Positions 1-3,651 of a stretch of 6,377 bases of DNA are shown one piece after another. This DNA is from DATARH01 sp035507475. GTDB taxonomy: Bacteria > Pseudomonadota > Alphaproteobacteria > ATCC43930 > CGMCC-115725. The stretch's first letter is position 1. Every line of letters starts with the position of its first letter. Where the stretch lies: contig DATJOB010000226.1 in NCBI GenBank assembly GCA_035507475.1, positions 1 through 6,377 of the forward strand. The letters are read 5' to 3'. Made by a program: the position numbers and the translations under genes. The notes beneath the pieces were generated by a model. That model made no database searches and had not been told where the DNA came from. It saw only the letters and a list, made by a program, of their open reading frames with translations.

Positions 1-1140
1 GTCGCTGACCGTGACGATCGTCGGACCCGGTGGGGTCGGCGTGGGAGTGGGGGTTGGCGTAGGAGTGGGGGTCGGCGTCGGCGTCGTGAAGTTGTCGGTG
101 ACGACTTGCTGCGCCGGCAAGCCCTGCGGGCTGAAATTGGCGCCGTTGCCGGGGCCGACTTCGGCGGCGTTCGGATCCCAGTTCCAGAAATACACACCCG
201 CCAGCGAACCGTTTCCGTCCTGCTCCCAGGCGTCGAAGAAGGCCTGGTACAGCGCCGCCTGCAGCTGCGGGTCGAAGACGTTGGTGCTGCTGCCGGCTGG
301 CTGCGCCGCCGCATCGCTCGCGCTCTCGTAGCCGAGCTCGGTGAACAACAGCGGCTTGCCGGTCGCGGCGGCGACGCTTTCGTAATAGCCGATCAGCGAC
401 TGGTTGCCGGTGACCGCCTTGGTGGTCGGGTCGGTCGGCACCTGCGTCCAGCCGTCGATCAGCTGGGCGAGCGTCGGATTGGCCGCATCCGACAGCGGCG
501 CATAGCTGTCGATGCCGACGTAATCGAGCTGGTTCCAGAAGCTGATCTGCGTCGCCAGATTGCCGGTTCCCGCAGCCAGCCCGTTGACCCCCGCCCATGG
601 CGAGATCGCGTCGTCCCAGTCCGCCGAATAGGTCAGCTTGCCGGAGAACACCGCGCGGACTGCCGAGATGATCCTGGTCCAGTCGGCCAGGTATTGCGGC
701 CCGGTAAGCTGGTCCATCTCGGCGCCGATGCTCAACATCGTCGCGCCGTTCGCCTGCGCCACCTTGGCTTCGGCGACGATCATCGTCTGGTAGCTGGCAA
801 AGAACGCCGCCGGGTTCGACGGATTGTAGAACGACCGCCAGTCGCCGACGCTGTAGCCGCCGATGAGGCTAGGATCGACGAAGTCGATCAGCGGCCGCAC
901 CATCACCGACAGTCCGTCGGCGGCCGCTTCGCCGATGGTGTCGCCCAGCGCGGTCAGACTGTCGGTGAAATTCGGGTCGGCGTAGACGGTCGAGTTGTCG
1001 ACGTCGATCCCGTAATCGAGATCGAGCGCCACGGCGTTGGCCCCGGTCGACACCAGCGAAGGCAGCGAATCGGCGTTCTCGTACGCGCCGTTGTAATACG
1101 AGACGTAGTTGAACCCCTGATAGGTCAGCGACAGTCCCAT
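1..1140 (-). CDS. GH113-like glycoside hydrolase with Thr-Pro linker, C-terminus cut by window edge
   Basis: This minus-strand frame is open from ATG at 1140-1138 to the left edge, giving 380 residues with no stop. Residues 1 to about 340 look like a TIM-barrel glycosidase of the GH113 (beta-mannanase-like) type. Visible motifs are VMVRPLID (79-86), LSIGAEMDQL (136-145) with E141 as likely acid/base, YVGIDSYAPL (207-216), LLFTELGY (264-271) with E268 as likely nucleophile, and YFWNWDP (317-323). The catalytic assignment rests on position in family-like motifs and is inferred. A run of nine Thr-Pro pairs follows (353-370), then PGPTIVTVSD, the start of another domain. The N-terminus begins MGLSLTYQGFNYVS and has no signal peptide, so export, if it occurs, probably uses a C-terminal signal of RTX/type I kind lying outside the window. 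The start is supported by GGAGAG at 1152-1147, six bases upstream. The substrate is not determinable; mannan, xylan or the cell's own exopolysaccharide are all possible. Confidence 0.85.
   Translation of the reverse strand, partial: MGLSLTYQGFNYVSYYNGAYENADSLPSLVSTGANAVALDLDYGIDVDNSTVYADPNFTDSLTALGDTIGEAAADGLSVMVRPLIDFVDPSLIGGYSVGDWRSFYNPSNPAAFFASYQTMIVAEAKVAQANGATMLSIGAEMDQLTGPQYLADWTRIISAVRAVFSGKLTYSADWDDAISPWAGVNGLAAGTGNLATQISFWNQLDYVGIDSYAPLSDAANPTLAQLIDGWTQVPTDPTTKAVTGNQSLIGYYESVAAATGKPLLFTELGYESASDAAAQPAGSSTNVFDPQLQAALYQAFFDAWEQDGNGSLAGVYFWNWDPNAAEVGPGNGANFSPQGLPAQQVVTDNFTTPTPTPTPTPTPTPTPTPPGPTIVTVSD
31..84 (-). repeat. (Thr-Pro)9 linker repeat within the glycoside hydrolase
   Basis: Nine consecutive Thr-Pro dipeptides (residues 353-370) are encoded by a degenerate 6-bp repeat. 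The codons vary among ACG, ACC and ACT for Thr and CCG, CCC, CCT and CCA for Pro, so it is not a perfect DNA microsatellite. Linkers of this kind commonly join a catalytic domain to binding, calcium-binding or secretion modules in extracellular enzymes. It is followed by PPGP and a hydrophobic/Ser stretch that begins the next module. Confidence 0.9.
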
Positions 1141-1371
1141 TAGCGGCTCTCCGCGCCGTCGGCCCGCGCCGCGGCAACCCGGGGCGCGACCCGGCGGTCA
1201 ACGGCTGGCCGCCACCGAACGCGATGCATGGGTTCGACACGCATGTCGGCGATACGGATTTGCCGCGCCGCGGGTTCTCGGCAGGCGCCCGGCACGGGAC
1301 ACACCCGGATGTGGCTTGTCTCGGCGCCCGCCAGGGGAAAGAGTAGCACGATCTGCGAGGAGCCCGCGCCC
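1141..1371. other. Divergent intergenic region between glycoside hydrolase and hyi
   Basis: These 231 bases lie between two genes read outward and must hold both their promoters. On the minus strand TTGACC (1201-1196) is a fair -35 box, but the hexamer 17 bases on, GTTGCC (1178-1173), is a poor -10. On the plus strand TTGTCT (1316-1321) is a possible -35, with only AAGAGT at the -10 spacing. Neither pair is convincing. The hyi frame stays open back to 1228, but no family sequence lies there, so I treat it as untranslated. I see no RNA gene or clear operator. Confidence 0.5.
1357..1362 (+). promoter_or_regulatory. Ribosome binding site of hyi
   Basis: GAGGAG lies nine bases before the ATG at 1372. 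It decides the start: in-frame ATGs at 1228 and 1243 would add residues that match nothing in the family, whereas the protein from 1372 begins MPKFAANLSMMF, the expected family N-terminus. Confidence 0.75.
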
Positions 1372-2157
1372 ATGCCCAAATTCGCCGCCAATCTCAGCAT
1401 GATGTTCCAGGAGATCCCGAATTTCCTCGACCGCTTCGACGCCGCCGCCGCGGCCGGCTTCAAGGGGGTCGAGTTTCTCTTCCCCTACGACTTCCCGCCC
1501 GAGGCGATCGCGGAGCGGCTCGAGCGCAACCGGCTGACCCTGGCGCTCTTCAACCTGCCGCCCGGCGACTGGGCCAAGGGCGAGCGCGGCTTCGCCGCGA
1601 TCCCCGGTCGGAGCCAAGCGTTCATGGCCGCGGTCGAGACCGCGATCCCCTACGCCAAGGCGACCGGCTGCAAGACGCTGCACGCGATGGCCGGGTTGTG
1701 GCCGGCCGAGCGCGACAAGCTCGAGGCGCTGCCCACCTATGTCGACAATCTGCGCTGGGCGGCGGACCGGCTGGCGCGCGAGGGGATCACCGCGATCGTC
1801 GAGCCGATCAACACGCGCGACATCCCGGGCTACTACCTCAACACCACCGCGCAGGCGATGCCGATCATCGAGGCGGTGGACCGGCCGAATCTGCGGCTCC
1901 AGCTCGACCTCTACCATGTCCAGGTGATGCGCGGCGACCTCGCGCCGACGATCCGCGAGCTCTACGGCCGCTACCCGCACATCCAGATCGCCGGCACGCC
2001 GGGCCGGCACGAGCCCGATATCGGCGAGGTCAACTACCCGTTCCTCTTCGACCTCCTCGACGAGCTCGGCTACGACGGCTGGATCGGCTGCGAGTACCGG
2101 CCCAAGGGCGACACCCGCGCCGGGCTCGGCTGGGCGAAGCGATATGGCATCGGCTGA
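1372..2157 (+). CDS. hyi: Hydroxypyruvate isomerase family protein (TIM barrel)
   Basis: This is a complete 261-residue protein, matching the usual length of about 258-265 for Hyi/OtnI enzymes. The family fold is a xylose-isomerase-like TIM barrel. Known members interconvert hydroxypyruvate and tartronate semialdehyde, or isomerise related 2-oxo-tetronates. The start MPKFAANLSMMFQEIPNFLD is the classic N-terminus. The expected divalent-metal and catalytic residues are all visible: E144 in IVEPINTRDIPGY, D179 in LQLDLYHVQ, Q205 in HIQIAGTPGRHEP and E241 in IGCEYRPKGDT. Nothing suggests loss of activity. It is cytoplasmic, with no signal peptide. The genes that often accompany it, glyoxylate carboligase (gcl) and tartronate semialdehyde reductase (glxR), are not in the window, so the exact substrate is uncertain; an OtnI-like role is the main alternative. 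It ends nine bases from the convergent dioxygenase gene. The family call is firm, the substrate call moderate. Confidence 0.9.
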   Translation: MPKFAANLSMMFQEIPNFLDRFDAAAAAGFKGVEFLFPYDFPPEAIAERLERNRLTLALFNLPPGDWAKGERGFAAIPGRSQAFMAAVETAIPYAKATGCKTLHAMAGLWPAERDKLEALPTYVDNLRWAADRLAREGITAIVEPINTRDIPGYYLNTTAQAMPIIEAVDRPNLRLQLDLYHVQVMRGDLAPTIRELYGRYPHIQIAGTPGRHEPDIGEVNYPFLFDLLDELGYDGWIGCEYRPKGDTRAGLGWAKRYGIG

Positions 2158-2169
2158 CGCAAGGCGTCA
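2155..2169. terminator. Short palindrome joining two convergent stop codons
   Basis: TGACGC (2155-2160), loop AAG, GCGTCA (2164-2169) is a perfect 6-bp inverted repeat with a 3-base loop. Its two ends are the TGA stop of hyi and the reverse-complement TCA stop of the dioxygenase. Being symmetric, it would form a hairpin in both transcripts. No T-tract follows on either strand, so a role as a bidirectional intrinsic terminator is only a possibility; convergent transcription may terminate through Rho instead. Confidence 0.35.
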
Positions 2170-3033
2170 CATTGCGCTGGTCACGCCATCGGTCGGGTAG
2201 ACGATCGTGCGCAGCATGACCCGGCGCTCGGACGGCTCGTAGTCGCCGGCACCGCGATGCATCGTCGCGCGCTCGTCCCACATCACGACATCGCCCACGC
2301 GCCAGTTGTGGTAGTAGACGAAGCGCTGCTGCGTCGCGTGGCGCGCGAGTTCCTCGACCAGCTCCCAGGCCTCGTCCTTCTCCATCCCGACGATCCCGTG
2401 CACATGCATCGGGTTGACGAAGAGGATCGGCTTGCCGGTGACCGGATGCGTGGCGACCGCGGGCCAGCGCTTCTCGTCATAGGCCTTGTCGGCGGTCTTG
2501 GCGGCCTCGTTGTCGCGGTAGAGCGTGCCGCCGGCCGGCCCCGAGGTGTGGCCGTGCAGGCAGGTCATCGTCGCGAGCCGGTCCTTCATCGCCGGAGCCA
2601 ATGTCTCATAGGCCTTGTACATGTCGGCGAAGACGGTGCCGCCGCGCTGCGAGGGCACCTCGAGCGCGTGCAGGATCGCGAGCAACGGCAGCTCGGTCTC
2701 GTAGGTCGAGTCGGTATGCCAGGCGGTGGCGCGCTTGACGCCGAACCAGTCGATATTGCCCGCGTCGTCGACGTTGCGCAGATAGGAGACTTCGGGGCAG
2801 CCCGGATAGCGGTAGTTGATCAGCGAATGCGGCCGCGGCCGGCCGAAACGGCGGCCGAACGCGGCGAGTTCGGCCGCGCCCAGATGCTGCTCGCGGAACA
2901 CCAGCACCGGATGCGCGGCAAAGGCGCGCGCGACCCAGGCGAACCCCGCGTCGTCGAGCTCCGCCAGATCGATCCCGAGCGCCTCGGTGCCGAGCGCCTC
3001 ACCCAACGGACGAAGTTCGGGCTGTGCGGCCAT
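2167..3033 (-). CDS. TauD/TfdA-family Fe(II)/2-oxoglutarate-dependent dioxygenase
   Basis: This is a complete 288-residue protein of the usual family length (about 280-300). The family couples decarboxylation of 2-oxoglutarate to oxidation of a substrate such as taurine, alkylsulfonates or aryloxyalkanoates. The jelly-roll iron site is intact: H106 and D108 in TAWHTDSTY and H259 in RATMHRGAGDY form the facial triad. R271 and R275 in ERRVMLRTIVYP, with T133 in GGTVFADMYKAYE, fit 2-oxoglutarate binding. The ATG at 3033-3031 has AGGGAGGG at 3047-3040, six bases upstream. The same frame stays open far upstream (through 6375), but that stretch is antisense to gltB; the Shine-Dalgarno and family N-terminus place the start here. 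The gene stands alone on its strand, divergent from a cupin gene. No tauABC or ssu transporter is visible, so the substrate is unknown and I give no symbol. MWDERATMHR resembles the TfdA side of the family as much as taurine dioxygenase. Confidence 0.93.
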   Translation of the reverse strand: MAAQPELRPLGEALGTEALGIDLAELDDAGFAWVARAFAAHPVLVFREQHLGAAELAAFGRRFGRPRPHSLINYRYPGCPEVSYLRNVDDAGNIDWFGVKRATAWHTDSTYETELPLLAILHALEVPSQRGGTVFADMYKAYETLAPAMKDRLATMTCLHGHTSGPAGGTLYRDNEAAKTADKAYDEKRWPAVATHPVTGKPILFVNPMHVHGIVGMEKDEAWELVEELARHATQQRFVYYHNWRVGDVVMWDERATMHRGAGDYEPSERRVMLRTIVYPTDGVTSAM

Positions 3034-3061
3034 CGGCGTCCCTCCCTGCTGTGTGCCGGAA

Positions 3062-3090
3062 AGCGTAGGCCGCGGCCTTGCCGGCGTCCA
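3062..3090 (-). promoter_or_regulatory. Possible sigma-70-type promoter of the dioxygenase gene
   Basis: On the minus strand TGGACG (3090-3085) and TACGCT (3067-3062) are separated by 17 bases. They match the -35 and -10 consensus at 4 of 6 and 3 of 6 positions. Initiation near 3055 would leave a leader of roughly 20 bases containing the strong AGGGAGGG Shine-Dalgarno. The match is weak and rests on position and spacing. Confidence 0.3.
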
Positions 3091-3132
3091 TGTCCAACGC
3101 CGCATGGCCGAAGTCGCGCCGGCGCCCGGCCG

Positions 3133-3141
3133 TGCTAGGAT
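3133..3141 (+). promoter_or_regulatory. Possible extended -10 promoter of the cupin gene
   Basis: TGCTAGGAT reads as a TGn extension followed by TAGGAT, a 4 of 6 match to the -10 consensus. No good -35 hexamer lies 16-18 bases upstream, which is compatible with an extended -10 promoter. It would start transcription near 3148, about 20 bases before the cupin ATG. Together with the opposing promoter candidate, all signals for both genes fit in the 135-base gap 3034-3168. Confidence 0.35.
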
Positions 3142-3168
3142 GGCGCGGCGAACGCGGAGGCGGCGACC

Positions 3169-3462
3169 ATGAACCAGGCGGATTTCGAGAAGACGCTGCG
3201 GGCCGAGGGGTTCACCGAGTTCTTCGACCGCCAGAAAGAGGCGAGCGAGACCAGCCCGGAGCATGCGCATGAGTTCGATGCGCGTCTGCTCGTGCTCGCC
3301 GGCGAGCTGACGATCGCCTGCAACGGCCGGCCACAGACCTTCCGCGCCGGCGAGATCTGCTCGGTGCCGGCAGGCACGCCCCACACCGAGAAATTCGGCT
3401 CCGCCAAGGCGGGCGTGCATTTCCTCGCGGCGTGGCGCTATCCCGCTAAAGCGGCGAGCTAG
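3169..3462 (+). CDS. Small single-domain cupin protein
   Basis: This is a complete 97-residue protein made of one cupin (double-stranded beta-helix) domain. Motif 1 is PEHAHEFDARLLVLAGELTI (30-49), with candidate metal ligands H32 and H34. The usual motif-1 glutamate, seven residues before G45, is an alanine (A38), with D37 beside it and E35 nearby. Motif 2, from G61 to H72, fits G(X)5PXG(X)2H with G61, P67, G69 and H72. It may bind a metal through three His and an acidic residue, but the function is unknown; small cupins include isomerases, dioxygenases and ligand sensors. There is no signal peptide, so it is probably cytoplasmic. GGAGG at 3156-3160, eight bases before ATG, supports the start. 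It is divergent from the dioxygenase gene across 135 bases and is followed by a GC-rich hairpin before gltB, so it is probably transcribed alone. Confidence 0.88.
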   Translation: MNQADFEKTLRAEGFTEFFDRQKEASETSPEHAHEFDARLLVLAGELTIACNGRPQTFRAGEICSVPAGTPHTEKFGSAKAGVHFLAAWRYPAKAAS

Positions 3463-3475
3463 CCGCACACGCCGC

Positions 3476-3498
3476 GTCGCCCCCGGCACGGGGGCGGC
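3476..3498 (+). terminator. GC-rich hairpin after the cupin gene, possible terminator
   Basis: Bases 3476-3485 pair with 3489-3498 around the 3-base loop GCA. The stem is 10 bp with one G-U pair, and its core is GCCCCCG against CGGGGGC. It starts 13 bases after the cupin stop codon, where a terminator is expected. No run of T follows, so it is either a U-less terminator-like hairpin or an RNA 3'-end stabiliser. It also separates the cupin from gltB. Confidence 0.4.
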
Positions 3499-3635
3499 TC
3501 GATACGCAAGGCGCCGCGGACGACGCAAGCGCGATTCGCGTTTGCCGGTTAAGTCATGCATACTGTCCCAGGTGCGATCTCGGCAGCATGGCACAATGGC
3601 CGGGATGTGCGCCAAATTCGGCAACCGCATGATCC

Positions 3636-3642
3636 GGAAGAG
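3636..3642 (+). promoter_or_regulatory. Ribosome binding site of gltB
   Basis: GGAAGAG lies nine bases before the ATG at 3652 and decides the start of gltB over the in-frame GTG at 3607, which has no comparable purine-rich sequence at the right distance. The chosen start gives a 22-residue propeptide before the catalytic cysteine, plausible for this enzyme family. Confidence 0.6.
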
Positions 3643-3651
3643 CATTCGAGG

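Larger units (their letters stand above)
3463..3651. other. Intergenic region and leader of gltB
   Basis: This 189-base gap contains the hairpin at 3476-3498 and then a less GC-extreme stretch around 3541-3600, where the gltB promoter probably lies. The best candidate I can see is TTCGCG (3535-3540) with CATACT (3559-3564) at 18 bases, matching consensus at 3 of 6 and 4 of 6 positions; I do not call it as a feature. The gltB frame stays open some way upstream, including a GTG at 3607, without recognisable protein similarity. No riboswitch or RNA gene was recognised. Confidence 0.45.

Noticed and set aside
1..84. Tandem 6-bp G-rich repeats resembling a microsatellite, CRISPR-like or phase-variation tract
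   Set aside because: The repeats are degenerate and encode a Thr-Pro linker in frame. There are no spacers, and a length change in 6-bp units would not shift the frame, so on/off phase variation is not expected.
106..1143. A 345-codon plus-strand open frame over the glycoside hydrolase
   Set aside because: The product is Arg/Val/Asp-rich with no domain, while the minus strand of the same stretch encodes a clear TIM-barrel glycosidase with catalytic motifs. It is a shadow frame.
1224..1247. Repeated GCATG words and an ATGCAT palindrome in the intergenic region
   Set aside because: The words are only 5-6 bases, not arranged as a longer inverted or evenly spaced direct repeat, and not placed over a convincing promoter, so they are within chance expectation.
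1198..2010. A 270-codon minus-strand open frame over hyi
   Set aside because: It lies antisense to hyi, which has an intact family sequence and all catalytic residues. The antisense product has shadow-like composition and no motif.
2257..3138. A 293-codon plus-strand open frame over the dioxygenase gene
   Set aside because: It is opposite the well-supported dioxygenase and shows no domain; composition is typical of an antisense shadow.
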